The notes below the pieces were generated by a model that was not told where the DNA came from, did no database searches, and worked only from the letters and a program-made list of their open reading frames with translations. DNA of 64,000 nt from Brockia lithotrophica. GTDB lineage: Bacteria; Bacillota; Bacilli; Thermicanales; DSM-22653. The stretch covers positions 1-64,000 of the forward strand of contig PEBW01000001.1 in NCBI GenBank assembly GCA_003050565.1, written 5' to 3'. The position numbers and the translations under genes were made by a program. Shown in pieces: positions 24,657-33,829 of the stretch (positions are counted from its first letter, which is position 1; each line of letters starts with the position of its first letter).

Positions 24657-25760
24657 CTAAAAGCCCAAGGGGTTCAAGGTTCGGGGGCGCGCCACGGGAC
24701 GCGTGAGGTCGAAGTCTTCCCCGACCTTGATCGCCTCCCCGTTTACGAGAATCTGCGCCTCCTTCGTCCCCGCCATCTCGGTCGCCGTGAGTGCCAAAGC
24801 CTGCACGGATCGCGCCGCCCAGGCATCTGCCTTCCCGTCTTTGGCGAGGAGGTGGGGATCCACGTCCACGACCGCAACGCCGCCGTCGACGAAAGCGCGG
24901 TGAAGACGCACGGAAGGACGCACGGTGGGAAGGAGGGCGCTCCCTCCCAGGGGACCGCGGATGAGCTCGCGGATCGCCGCCTCGAGCGGCCGCTCCGTAC
25001 GGGGGACAAGGCGCGTCACGGGCACGAAGTAGGTAAACGTGCCGTCTTCCGACTGGGATTGGAAGTACAGGCGCACGGCGGTGGTATCGCCGGGCGTGGC
25101 CTCCGGCGCGAGTTCGACGTTGATCCCCATCGACCGATCGAGGGGGGAGAATACGGGAAGCTCTCCCTTGCCGAACTTCTCGAGCGGATGGCCGGAAACG
25201 CGCAGAGACACGCGCTTCACCGTGGGGAACTCCGTGAGCGTCCAGACGACGGCCTCCAGGGCGCGCGCGGCGCGTTCCGCCGCTACACCTTGCACCTCCG
25301 GGCTAAAGTCGACGACGGCCTCCCCTTCCGGGGAGACGTCTACGGTAAACGTCGTCCCTTTGGGGAGAGGGACGTGAAAACCGCGGGGGAGGATCGCTTC
25401 CCCGGGGCCTCCTTCCACGAGGTACGCAAGCGCCTGCTTTGCCACGCCCTCGACGAGCGGCAGGCGGGCGGTGAAAGGAACGACGTACCCGTGGGCATCG
25501 AGTACGTACAGCGTGTAGGACGTAAGGGCGAGCTCTTTCCCGGAAGTCGTGGGCTGCAGGAGAGAAGAACTCTCACCGCCCTTGGACGCCGAAGATGCGG
25601 AGGGCGTGGGGGGAGCCTCCGAAGGGGATGAACTTCCGGTCTTTTCCGCCGTCCTCCCGCAACCCGCAAAGGAAAGAACCGCCACGACCAGGGCGAGAAC
25701 GAAGGCAATCCCGCGAACGTAAGGGGTGGGATTCCCTGCCGACCGTGTTCTCCCGCGCAT
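24657..25760 (-). CDS. gerM: Spore lipoprotein GerM
   Basis: A 367-residue lipoprotein is read from ATG 25760 (AAGGAGGGG upstream). The signal sequence ends in the lipobox LSFAGC. A Ser/Thr/Pro linker precedes two GerMN domains, roughly residues 75-215 and 225-355. Each has an AVVDFSP or VAVVDVDP-type core. GerM functions in sporulation and germination in Bacillus subtilis and sits next to racE and rph there, as here. It supports the inference that the organism forms endospores. No clear sigma-E promoter was picked out. Confidence 0.9.
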   Translation of the reverse strand: MRGRTRSAGNPTPYVRGIAFVLALVVAVLSFAGCGRTAEKTGSSSPSEAPPTPSASSASKGGESSSLLQPTTSGKELALTSYTLYVLDAHGYVVPFTARLPLVEGVAKQALAYLVEGGPGEAILPRGFHVPLPKGTTFTVDVSPEGEAVVDFSPEVQGVAAERAARALEAVVWTLTEFPTVKRVSLRVSGHPLEKFGKGELPVFSPLDRSMGINVELAPEATPGDTTAVRLYFQSQSEDGTFTYFVPVTRLVPRTERPLEAAIRELIRGPLGGSALLPTVRPSVRLHRAFVDGGVAVVDVDPHLLAKDGKADAWAARSVQALALTATEMAGTKEAQILVNGEAIKVGEDFDLTRPVARPRTLNPLGF

Positions 25761-25869
25761 CCGTAAGCCCCTCCTTGCGGCAACTCCTGAGGTACCGTGT
25801 AGTCCTAGGGCATGTATACGGAGGCGGGGACAACGGTAGACCGGCAGTTCTCCAAAGCGCAGGCGGAGG

Positions 25870-26712
25870 TCATCCGCCGAAACCGGGGAGCGGCGCATCT
25901 TCGGAGCTCTGGAGGACGGACAGGGGGAGGTGGACAACGCGCGCAGGGCGGGCGAGGACCGCCTCCGCCCAGCGCGAGAAAAAATCAGGCTCTCCCGTCG
26001 TGTACAAAAGAACGTCCCCAACCGCGGTAGAGGGATATAAACGGGCCACTTCCTCGGCGACTTCTTCCGCGGGGTTGAGCAGGTAAACCTCTTCGCCGAG
26101 GCACTCCCGGATGTACGCGGCGAGGAGCGGATAGTGCGTGCAGCCGAGGAGGACGGCGCGAAGGCGGCGCCTACCGTTCAGCCGGGCCCCGTTCCAGAGG
26201 ATCCGCACGGAGGCGAGCTCTTCGCATACCGCGCGTCGAAGGCGCGCCGGAGAGGCACCGCCCTCGAGCAGGGGAACCCACGTGGGACAGGACTTCGAAA
26301 ATACGGAAAGCTCGGGCCGCAGGTGGTAGAGAAGGCGGGGGTAGACACCGCTGGCCACGGTCACGGGGGTGGCGAGGACGGCGATTTCCTCCGCGCTGGC
26401 CCGAGCCGCGAGCCGCGCTCCGGGCTCTACCATCCCGAGGACGGGAACGTCCGCCCGGCGGCGAAGGACATCGAGGGCTACGGAGGAAACGGTGTTGCAC
26501 GCCGCAACGACGAGGGCGGGACGAAAGCGCAAGAGAAACCTCACGATCTCGAGGGAGAACGCCTGGATCTCTTCGCGCGAGCGCGTTCCGTAGGGGCTTC
26601 GCGCCTGATCCCCCACGTAGACGAGAGACGCCCGAGGAAGGCGAAGGAGGATTTCCCGGACCACGGTTAGACCGCCGAGCCCCGAATCGAACACCGCAAT
26701 CGGCCCGGTCAT
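25870..26712 (-). CDS. murI: Glutamate racemase
   Basis: This 280-residue cytoplasmic enzyme makes D-glutamate for peptidoglycan. The two catalytic cysteines are visible: Cys72 in VAACNTVSS and the one in LLGCTHYPLL near residue 190. The glycine-rich N-terminus is FDSGLGGLTVVRE, and the substrate motif VGDQARSPYG is present. It lies between gerM and the MarR gene, the same context as racE in Bacillus subtilis. The last 25 residues extend beyond the typical end. Confidence 0.95.
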   Translation of the reverse strand: MTGPIAVFDSGLGGLTVVREILLRLPRASLVYVGDQARSPYGTRSREEIQAFSLEIVRFLLRFRPALVVAACNTVSSVALDVLRRRADVPVLGMVEPGARLAARASAEEIAVLATPVTVASGVYPRLLYHLRPELSVFSKSCPTWVPLLEGGASPARLRRAVCEELASVRILWNGARLNGRRRLRAVLLGCTHYPLLAAYIRECLGEEVYLLNPAEEVAEEVARLYPSTAVGDVLLYTTGEPDFFSRWAEAVLARPARVVHLPLSVLQSSEDAPLPGFGG

Positions 26713-26804
26713 CTGCTTCTCGCCCCTTTTTCCACGTGTCCTGGCAGAGCTTAGATCCCCATCTCGTCTACCCCGACTCTGCCGAAGGGCTTCGGGAAGA
26801 CATC

Positions 26805-27353
26805 TTAGTCATCTCTATGCACGGGACGGCCGCTTTCGAACTCGCGGAGCATCTCCGCGTGCAGGCGGGCGAGGAGTCGGCGCAGCTGTTCCGCTTCCTC
26901 GGGAGAGAAGCGGCGGAGGAGCCCCGCAAGGTACGCCTGTCGGCGCCGGATGACCTCGTCGATGATCGTGCGTCCGGCCTCGAGAAGTTCCACGCGCACG
27001 ACGCGGCGGTCGTGGGATGCGCGCACGCGGCGCACGTAACCGCCGCGCTCCAGCCGGTCCACGAGGTCGGTCACGGTGCTGTTCGCGAGGTACATTTTGG
27101 CGCTGAGCTCGCCGATCGTGAGATTCCCGGCTTCTTTGAGCCACTGCAAGGCGATGAACTGCGGAGGTGTGAGGGGGGTTTCCTGAAGGAGCTCCCTTCC
27201 CTTCTGCTTCAGAAGGGCGCTCACGTGCCGAAGGTGCCACTCCACTTCCTCGGCGATCGCCCATCCGCCGCCCTCCCCGGCCTCCCGGCGATCCGCCCGT
27301 TCCCCTTCTTTCCGCGGAAACCCTCCCCTTGCGTTCCTCTCGTCCACTCCCAT
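26805..27353 (-). CDS. MarR-family transcriptional regulator (YsmB-like)
   Basis: A 182-residue protein is read from ATG 27353 (AGAGGGG upstream). The winged-helix core is clear: LTPPQFIALQWLKEAGNLTI, the recognition helix region MYLANSTVTDLVDRLERGGY and the wing VRRVRASHDRRVVRVELLEA. The N-terminal 40 residues are charged and may be partly untranslated. Position beside murI and near gerE matches ysmB. It is divergent from a CoA-disulfide reductase-like gene, so it may regulate that gene and itself. A TTGACA at 27432-27437 (minus strand) may be its -35. Confidence 0.85.
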   Translation of the reverse strand: MGVDERNARGGFPRKEGERADRREAGEGGGWAIAEEVEWHLRHVSALLKQKGRELLQETPLTPPQFIALQWLKEAGNLTIGELSAKMYLANSTVTDLVDRLERGGYVRRVRASHDRRVVRVELLEAGRTIIDEVIRRRQAYLAGLLRRFSPEEAEQLRRLLARLHAEMLREFESGRPVHRDD

Positions 27354-27521
27354 TCGTCCCCTCTCGGTCCGGCAACCGGCCTTCCCTACCCGACTTTGCT
27401 TGCCTCTATCAAATCGAAAGGGCAAAACCCGTGTCAAGGGGAGCCCCGCACCGGTATGCAACCTGTTCTTGACGGGTGGTACAATAAGACGCACCGATGC
27501 AAGGCAGAGGGGGCGACGAAT

Positions 27522-28877
27522 TTGGGCAAACGCTACGCGATTGTCGGCGGCGACGCCGCAGGGATGAGCGCGGCGACGCAGATCCGCCGTCTAGACCCGC
27601 AGGGCGAAATCGTGGTCTGGGAAAAGGAAGGCGTAATTTCCTACGCGCAGTGCGGTCTCCCCTACTACGTCGGCGGCGTCGTCCCCGCACCGGAGCGACT
27701 CCTCGCCCGAACGGCGGACGAGTTTCGCGAGCGCTACCGGATCGACGTACGCCTGCACCACGAAGTCCTGGCGATCGACCCCCGGGAGAAACGCGTGCGG
27801 ATCCTTCGCCGCGACACGGGTCACGAAATCGAGGAGGGGTACGACGTTCTCCTCCTCGCGACGGGGAGCGCCGCCGTCCTTCCCCCGTGGGAAGGCATCG
27901 ACCTGCCGGGCGTCTTCCCCCTCAAGACGCTGGCGGACGCCGAGCGGCTGATCGCCTGGCTCTCCCGGCGCAACCCCGAGCGTGCCGTAATCGTCGGCGG
28001 CGGGTACATCGGCCTGGAAGCGGCGGAGGCGCTCGTGCGCCGCGGCCTTTCCGTCACCGTGGCGGACGTAGCCCCCCAGCTCATCCCGAGCTTCGACCGC
28101 CCGATCGCCGAGCTTGTCCACCGGGAACTCGAACGGCACGGCGTCGCCGTTCGCCTGCAGGAAAGGGTACGCGGTTTTTCCGGCGACTCCGCGGGCGTGC
28201 GGGAGGTCCTCCTGGAACGCGGAACCCTGGCGGCAGATCTCGTCCTCGTCGCCGTAGGCGTAAAGCCGGCCAGCGAACTCGCCCGCGCCGCGGGGATTGA
28301 ACTCGGCCCTAGGGGTGCCGTCCTCGTCGACGAATACCTGCGGACGAGCGCACCCGACGTGTACGCCGCGGGCGACTGCGCGACGCACTTCCACCGGATA
28401 AAAAACGCCCCCGACTACGTTCCCCTGGGCACCACGGCCAACAAGCAGGGGCGGATCGCGGGAGCGAACATGGCGGGAGCGAAAATCCCCTTCGCCGGCG
28501 TGCTGGGTACGGCTATCGTCAAGGTCTTCGATCTCGCCATCGCCCGCACCGGCCTCGGGGAGGGCGAATGCCAAGCTTTGGGACGGACGTGTCAGACGGT
28601 GGCAATTCAGGCTCGCCCCGTGAGCCACTACTACCCGGGAGCGGAGGATACGCTTACGCTGCGGATCACGTTCGACCCGCAGACGCGTGTCCTCCTCGGC
28701 GGACAGATCGCAGGCCGTCGCGGCGTAGACAAGCGCATCGACGTCCTCGCCACGGCGCTCTACGCCAGTCTTACGATCGACGAGCTTCAGGCCCTCGACC
28801 TCGCCTACGCGCCGCCGTTTAACGGCGTGTGGGACCCCTTACAGCAGGCGGCCACGGTGGCGCAAAAGAAAGCATAA
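27522..28877 (+). CDS. CoA-disulfide reductase / NADH oxidase-type flavoprotein
   Basis: A 451-residue FAD- and NAD(P)H-binding protein of the CoADR/Nox group. The FAD site is AIVGGDAAGMSAA at the N-terminus. A single redox cysteine, Cys44 in ISYAQCGLPYY, fits the one-cysteine mechanism. The NAD(P)H Rossmann motif is VIVGGGYIGLEAAE, followed by VYAAGDCATH and the dimerisation domain. The start is TTG 27522, after AGAGGGGG; no in-frame ATG is near. Its role would be thiol redox balance or oxygen/peroxide removal. It stands alone on the plus strand opposite a MarR gene. The exact substrate cannot be told from sequence. Confidence 0.85.
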   Translation: MGKRYAIVGGDAAGMSAATQIRRLDPQGEIVVWEKEGVISYAQCGLPYYVGGVVPAPERLLARTADEFRERYRIDVRLHHEVLAIDPREKRVRILRRDTGHEIEEGYDVLLLATGSAAVLPPWEGIDLPGVFPLKTLADAERLIAWLSRRNPERAVIVGGGYIGLEAAEALVRRGLSVTVADVAPQLIPSFDRPIAELVHRELERHGVAVRLQERVRGFSGDSAGVREVLLERGTLAADLVLVAVGVKPASELARAAGIELGPRGAVLVDEYLRTSAPDVYAAGDCATHFHRIKNAPDYVPLGTTANKQGRIAGANMAGAKIPFAGVLGTAIVKVFDLAIARTGLGEGECQALGRTCQTVAIQARPVSHYYPGAEDTLTLRITFDPQTRVLLGGQIAGRRGVDKRIDVLATALYASLTIDELQALDLAYAPPFNGVWDPLQQAATVAQKKA

Positions 28878-28955
28878 TGCGCGGAGCGGTAGGGGCTCCT
28901 CGGTCGACGTTCCGCCTACGCCAGGGGGCGAGCAAATCGAAACTTCCCCGGCCAG

Positions 28956-29177
28956 CTAGATCTTTAGTTCCCCCATGCGCACGAGCTCTACGACGGCCTG
29001 GGATCGTCCCTTGACGCCCAGCTTCTGGATCACGTTGGAGATGTGGTTCCGCACGGTTTTTTCGCTGATAAAGAGCTCGCGCGCGATCTCCTTGGTGGTT
29101 TTATCCTTTACGAGGAGTTCGAAGACCTCCCGTTCGCGCGGTGTGAGGATCGACGAACGTTCGAGGTTGGGGGCCAC
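28956..29177 (-). CDS. gerE: Spore regulator GerE (LuxR-type HTH)
   Basis: The 73-residue protein is almost only a LuxR/GerE helix-turn-helix: SILTPREREVFELLVKDKTT, IARELFISEKTVRNHISNVI, then QKLGVKGRSQAVVEL. GerE acts in the mother cell with sigma-K to control late coat genes. GTG 29177 follows GGGAGGGG. The length matches the 74-residue Bacillus subtilis protein. About 60 bases upstream the minus strand has CATACGATG, similar to a sigma-K -10 element (CATA---TA); this is a weak hint. Confidence 0.95.
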   Translation of the reverse strand: MAPNLERSSILTPREREVFELLVKDKTTKEIARELFISEKTVRNHISNVIQKLGVKGRSQAVVELVRMGELKI

Positions 29178-29300
29178 CCCTACCCCTCCCTTCCGAAGCC
29201 ACCCGAGAAGATGCGGTGCCGGATGTCAACGCATCGTATGTGGAAGGGACTGGGGGGGTGTAGGCCGGTATCGAGGGCTTTTCGAAATTCCCCCTGCGAA

Positions 29301-30569
29301 CTAGGTCTCCCGCCTTCCGCCCTGGGCGGATGGGGCGCCTTCCGCCTCGGACCTCTCGTCGTCGAGGCCGAACGCCGAATGCAGGAGGCGGGCGGCGCGC
29401 CGCGCCTGCTCGCGTTCGACGACGACGGAAATCTTGATCTCCGAAGTGGAAACCATCTTCACGTCGATCGCCGCGTCGGCGAGGGTGCGGAACACGCCGG
29501 CTGCTACCCCGGGACGCGACGCCATCCCCGCGCCCACGACGGACACCTTGGCCAGCCCGCTTTCCGCATCCAGGCGGTCGTAAGCGAGGGAGCTCCGCCG
29601 CGCCGCGAGGAGTTCGACGGCGCGCTCGAGGTCCACCGCCTCGAGGCTGAAGGCGACGTCCAGCCCGTCGGGGCCGGCCGCGCTCGTAATGATGATGTCC
29701 ACGTTGATTTCCGCCTCCGCCAGAACGCCGAACAGGCGCTTGAGGGCCCCTTCCGGCGGACGAACACCCCGAAGCGTCACGCGGGAGACGGATTCGTCTA
29801 CGGCGACGCCGGTGACGACGCGACCTCCTTCCACTTCCTGCGCCTCCCCTCCGATCCACGTCCCTTCCCGATCGTCCAACGAAGTGGCCACGTAGAGCGG
29901 TACTCCGTAGCGTTTGGCGAGTTCCACGGCCCGGGGGTGCAACACGACGGCACCGAGGTGGGCGAGTTCGAGCATCTCGTCGTAGGTGATGCGCGCAAGC
30001 TTGCGCGCCTTGGGAACGATCCGCGGGTCGGACGTGTACACGCCGTCCACGTCCGTGTAGATCTCGCACCGCTCCGCTCCAAGGGCAGCTGCGAGCGCCA
30101 CGGCCGTAGTATCGCTCCCCCCACGGCCGAGCGTGGTGATCTCTTCTTCGGCGGTAACTCCCTGAAACCCCGCGACGAGGACGACCCTCCCGCCTCCCAG
30201 GTGGCGTTCGAGGCGCGCCGACTCCACGGACTCGATGAGGGCCCGACCGAAGGAAGGCGTCGTACGGATTCCCGCCTGCCATCCCATGAGGGCCACCGCC
30301 GGTACGCCGCGGTCGCGCAACGCCATTTCCATGAGGGCGATGGACACGACCTCGCCCGTAGACAAAAGGAGGTCCAGGGCATCCGGGTGGGGACGCGGGG
30401 AGACCTCGCGGGCAAGGGCGAGGAGCTCGTCCGTCGTATCGCCCATCGCAGAAAGCACGACGACCAACGGTCCGTGTTCGCGGTACGCCCGCGCGATACG
30501 CTCGGCCACGCTCAGGATCCGCGCGGGCGTCGCGAGGGATGAACCACCGTACTTCTGCACAACGCGCAC
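29301..30569 (-). CDS. lysC: Aspartokinase (LysC type) with internal beta-subunit start
   Basis: A 422-residue kinase for the first step of lysine, threonine and methionine synthesis, and of dipicolinate precursors in spore formers. The N-terminal kinase domain shows VQKYGGSSLATPARI, GRGGSDTTAVALA and TDVDGVYTSDPR. Two ACT domains follow (residues about 260-400), with VSVVGAGMASRPGVAAG in the second. A GTG at 29834 is codon 246 and follows GGGGAGG by eight bases. This matches the known internal start for the beta subunit of aspartokinase II. The gene lies upstream of no operon partner here; no lysine riboswitch was seen. Confidence 0.95.
   Translation of the reverse strand: MRVVQKYGGSSLATPARILSVAERIARAYREHGPLVVVLSAMGDTTDELLALAREVSPRPHPDALDLLLSTGEVVSIALMEMALRDRGVPAVALMGWQAGIRTTPSFGRALIESVESARLERHLGGGRVVLVAGFQGVTAEEEITTLGRGGSDTTAVALAAALGAERCEIYTDVDGVYTSDPRIVPKARKLARITYDEMLELAHLGAVVLHPRAVELAKRYGVPLYVATSLDDREGTWIGGEAQEVEGGRVVTGVAVDESVSRVTLRGVRPPEGALKRLFGVLAEAEINVDIIITSAAGPDGLDVAFSLEAVDLERAVELLAARRSSLAYDRLDAESGLAKVSVVGAGMASRPGVAAGVFRTLADAAIDVKMVSTSEIKISVVVEREQARRAARLLHSAFGLDDERSEAEGAPSAQGGRRET
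29832..29849 (-). promoter_or_regulatory. lysC: Internal ribosome site and start for the LysC beta subunit
   Basis: GGGGAGG (29843-29849) followed eight bases later by GTG (29832-29834), in frame at codon 246. The product would be the 177-residue regulatory half with both ACT domains. Confidence 0.7.
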
Positions 30570-30712
30570 CGGCGTTACCCCCTACGCGACCGAATTCGCT
30601 CGATCCGCTCTTGCAAAAGCTTTATCTATTCTACGGAGCCGTGATTTTTCCCGCAAGGTCTCCGACGCCTGCATCCCTCCCCCGGCAAAGACACGAGATC
30701 CCCCCGAAATCC

Positions 30713-32671
30713 TCAGGAAGGGCCTCCCACATCGGCACCTTCCGCGGGCGGGCCGTCCACCTCGACGTGGCCGGTTCCTTCGCCCGTGCGGTACTCGACG
30801 GAGGGCTCGGCCACCCCGTAGGCCGTGAGGACGCCCTCCCCGTGCCCGGCGGACGCCAAAAACGCCCGCAATGTTGGGGCGAGCTTCTTTCCCACTACGG
30901 CGGCGAGCTCCTCCTCGCTCGCCGTCCGGATGCGCTCCAGGGAACCGAAGCGGCGGAGAAGTTCGCGCTTCCGTTTGGGACCTATGCCCGGAACCTCGTC
31001 GAGAATCGAGACGAAGGCCTCTTTCTTCCGCCGCCGTCGGTGGGTCGCCACGGCAAAGCGGTGGACCTCTTCCTGCATGCGCACGAGGAGGAGGAAGGCC
31101 GCACCGCGCCGGGAGAGGGCGAGGGGACGCGGCGGATCTCCGGCCAGCGCCACGCGCGTCTCGTGGCGCTCGTCCTTGGCCAGGGCGAGGAGCGGGGTGG
31201 GCCGCCCGAGCTCTTCCGCGAGCACCTCGCGGGCTACGGTCAAGTGTCCTCGGCCTCCGTCCAGGACGACGAGATCCGGCCAAGGCCCGCCTTCCTCGAG
31301 GAGCTTGCCGTAGCGACGCCGGAGGACTTCCCGGAGGGCCCCGTAGTCGTCGCCTCGGGTTGCCTCGCGGATCCGGTACGTCCGGTAGTCGTGTTTGGAC
31401 GGACGGCCGTCCACGAAGACGACGACGACGCCCACCGCCTGGGCGCCAAAGAGGTGGGACTGGTCGAGGACGTCGACCCGCCGGGGAGCGGGAATGCCCA
31501 GGGCGCGCCCGAGTTCCTCCAAGGCCGAGGCGATGCGCTGCGCGTCCCGCGTCTCCAAGGCGACGTGCTCCTCCAGGGCGTGCCGGGCGTTTTCCTGGGC
31601 CATCTCGAGGAGGCGCCTCTTTCCCCCGCGCTTCGGGACGTGGACCCGAACGCCCAACGCCTGCCCGAGCGCCTCGGCGTCTTCGATCGGAGGGAGGAGG
31701 AGGAGGCTGGGGCGGTTGGCGGCGTCGAAGTCGAGGTAGTACTGACCGAGGAACTGGACGAAGGCCTCCTCGGGTTCGCCGTAGTAGGGACGGATGTCCC
31801 GCTCTCCCTCTAAGAGCCTGCCCGCGCGCACGTGAAAGATCTGAACAGCGATGCGACCGTGCTCCGCGGAAAAGGCGGCGATGTCCCAGTCCTCCGAACG
31901 GTTCGGGAAGAGCACCGCCTGTTCTTCCTTGAGGTGACCGATCTCCCGCAAGAGGTCGCGGAGCTGTGCTGCCCGCTCGAAGTCGAAACGTTCGGCCGCC
32001 TCCCACATCTGCGCCTCGAGACGCCTCTCCACACCTTCGGTCTTCCCTCGGAGGAACGCGGCGATCTCCCGGATCATCGGCTCGTAGGTACCCGAGTCTA
32101 CCGGGCGGATGCACGGCGCAAGGCATTGCCCCATGTGGTAGTACAGACACGGCCGGTCGGGAAGGGTCCGGCACTTCCGAAGGGGGTAGAGCTTGTCGAG
32201 GAGGCGCTTCGTGGCGCGCGCCGCCTGGGCGTGCGGATAGGGGCCAAAGTAGCGCCCTCCGTCCGGCTGGACGCGCCGGGTGATCTCGATCCGCGGGTGT
32301 TCTTCGTGCGTGACCTTGATGTAGGGGTAGGACTTATCGTCCTTGAGGAGGACGTTGTAGCGCGGCGCGTAACGCTTGATGAGGTTCATCTCGAGGAGGA
32401 GCGCCGCCGTCGGGTTGGGCACGACGATCGTCTCGAAGTCGGCGATCTCGGCAATCATCCGCTCCGTCTTCGCGTCGTGGGCGCCCGTGAAGTACGAGCG
32501 GACGCGTTGTTTGAGGGAGTTCGCCTTTCCGACGTAGATGACCTCCCCCCGGGCATTCTTCATGAGGTACACGCCCGGTCGTTCCGGCAGAAGCTCCACT
32601 TTGGCCCGAAGGCGTCCGCGATCCCCGGGGAAAGACCCCTCGATCGGTCCTTCCGCCACCCGCCTCACCAC
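30713..32671 (-). CDS. uvrC: Excinuclease ABC subunit C
   Basis: A 652-residue nucleotide-excision repair nuclease. The GIY-YIG domain (MKNARGEVIYVGKANSLKQR, about residues 37-57) makes the 3' cut. The UVR interaction motif lies near residue 215-240 (AAERFDFERAAQLRDLLREI). The RNase H-like domain for the 5' cut includes VVFVDGRPSKHDYR and LVVLDGGRGHL. Tandem helix-hairpin-helix motifs (LDEVPGIGPKRKRELLRRFG) come near the end. A hydrophilic tail of about 40 residues follows. It lies next to lysC as in Bacillus. Confidence 0.95.
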   Translation of the reverse strand: MVRRVAEGPIEGSFPGDRGRLRAKVELLPERPGVYLMKNARGEVIYVGKANSLKQRVRSYFTGAHDAKTERMIAEIADFETIVVPNPTAALLLEMNLIKRYAPRYNVLLKDDKSYPYIKVTHEEHPRIEITRRVQPDGGRYFGPYPHAQAARATKRLLDKLYPLRKCRTLPDRPCLYYHMGQCLAPCIRPVDSGTYEPMIREIAAFLRGKTEGVERRLEAQMWEAAERFDFERAAQLRDLLREIGHLKEEQAVLFPNRSEDWDIAAFSAEHGRIAVQIFHVRAGRLLEGERDIRPYYGEPEEAFVQFLGQYYLDFDAANRPSLLLLPPIEDAEALGQALGVRVHVPKRGGKRRLLEMAQENARHALEEHVALETRDAQRIASALEELGRALGIPAPRRVDVLDQSHLFGAQAVGVVVVFVDGRPSKHDYRTYRIREATRGDDYGALREVLRRRYGKLLEEGGPWPDLVVLDGGRGHLTVAREVLAEELGRPTPLLALAKDERHETRVALAGDPPRPLALSRRGAAFLLLVRMQEEVHRFAVATHRRRRKKEAFVSILDEVPGIGPKRKRELLRRFGSLERIRTASEEELAAVVGKKLAPTLRAFLASAGHGEGVLTAYGVAEPSVEYRTGEGTGHVEVDGPPAEGADVGGPS

Positions 32672-32714
32672 CCTTCCCTACCTTTTACTTTTTCCCGAAA
32701 GCGTGGGAAGACGG

Positions 32715-33515
32715 TCATCCGGATTCTCCCCTGCGAAACTCGCGGGCGAGCCAGGCGAGGACGAAGGCGAGCAAGAGGAACCACCCTGCGTCTCCGCCCT
32801 TGGGGGCAAGCGGCCAAGCGAAGGGAAGAACGTCGGGAGAGCGCGTGAGGACGCGCGCGACAACGTCGACGAAGAACGCCGCGCCGACGAGTGCGTATTT
32901 TTTCCGTACGACGGCCAGGTAGAGGAGGGCGGAGAGGGCGACGTCCCAGATGTACCAGAGGAGGGGAAAGAGGCCGTAGCGGTAGGCGAGAATCCAAGGA
33001 GATTCGAGGAAAGCCCGAAGGATCTCCGAGGGAAAGAGTCCCCAGAGGGCTTCCGGAGAGAGTTCTCCCGAGAGGCGGGAGCGGATCTCCCACGCCCGCC
33101 CGAAGTTCCAAAGCGTGGCGACGAACGTGAGCTGGAGGAGCGACATCCCTCCGTAGCCCATCCCGAACGAAAGCGCCTCCGAAGGGGAGCCTTCGAGCCG
33201 ATCGCGCGCGAGGGCGAGGGTGCCCGCCCGGCCGAAAACGCCGTAAAAAGCCAACGTCCCGGCGAGGAGCGTGATCTCCGCGACGTTTCCTCCCCCGCCG
33301 AAGGCCGTGAGAATCCCGAGAGAGCCGAGGAAGATCTGGCGCGTGAAGATCTGGCCGAGCATGAGCGCGAAGAAGAAGTAGGCAAAGGCGCCGTAGCCCA
33401 CGGCGCTCCAGGAAAATCCCAGAGTTCGGCCGAACCACAGCGCCGAACCGAAAAAGATCCCGAGGACGAAGACGGGGACGGCGACGAGCGTCACCGCCGT
33501 AGAAAGAGGGAGCAT
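32715..33515 (-). CDS. Polytopic membrane protein, possibly YhfC-like
   Basis: A 266-residue protein is read from ATG 33515 (GGAGGG upstream). About seven hydrophobic helices are visible. A glycine-rich loop ALSFGMGYGGMSLLQ in the middle resembles the core of YhfC/DUF2324 membrane proteins, but the zinc-ligand histidine pattern of that family is absent, so the match is weak. It ends in the short charged tail LAREFRRGESG and lies just upstream of uvrC with 43 bases between. Function is unknown. Confidence 0.6.
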   Translation of the reverse strand: MLPLSTAVTLVAVPVFVLGIFFGSALWFGRTLGFSWSAVGYGAFAYFFFALMLGQIFTRQIFLGSLGILTAFGGGGNVAEITLLAGTLAFYGVFGRAGTLALARDRLEGSPSEALSFGMGYGGMSLLQLTFVATLWNFGRAWEIRSRLSGELSPEALWGLFPSEILRAFLESPWILAYRYGLFPLLWYIWDVALSALLYLAVVRKKYALVGAAFFVDVVARVLTRSPDVLPFAWPLAPKGGDAGWFLLLAFVLAWLAREFRRGESG

Positions 33516-33625
33516 GGGCACGCCCTCCGTTTCCGGGCCGTTCGGAAGCGGAAAGGCCGCGATCTGCCAACGCCCATCCGGACCCGTGCGGCCTCCCGCG
33601 GGAAACCTCCCTTTTTGAGTATAGC

Positions 33626-33649
33626 AAAACGCCGGCAACCCGCCGGCGT
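33626..33649 (-). terminator. Second hairpin downstream of acs
   Basis: An eight-base stem (ACGCCGGC with GCCGGCGT) is followed on the minus strand by TTTTGCTAT. It lies in the 314-base gap 33516-33829, which otherwise holds only GC-rich sequence with no gene seen. Confidence 0.5.
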
Positions 33650-33769
33650 GCCCTTCGGGTGCAGCCTTTCCGAAGGATACCTCGCGCCGTCCCTTCCCCA
33701 AAAACCGAAGCCGAGCTTCGCCCTTTCTCCCCCTTCCGCGTCGGGGTGCGTACGCGAAGAGAGCCGCGA

Positions 33770-33804
33770 GAAAAGAAGACCGCAGGCCGACGCCGGCCTG
33801 CGGT
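33770..33804 (-). terminator. Intrinsic terminator after acs
   Basis: A ten-base stem (ACCGCAGGCC with GGCCTGCGGT) and a six-base loop are followed on the minus strand by CTTCTTTTCTC. It lies 26 bases after the acs stop. Confidence 0.75.
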
Positions 33805-33829
33805 CGAACGACTCCGTTCCTTCCCGCCG

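Noticed and set aside
30570-30712. Lysine riboswitch near lysC
   Set aside because: I found no L-box core upstream of the lysC start, and the region 30570-30712 lies at the far end of uvrC.
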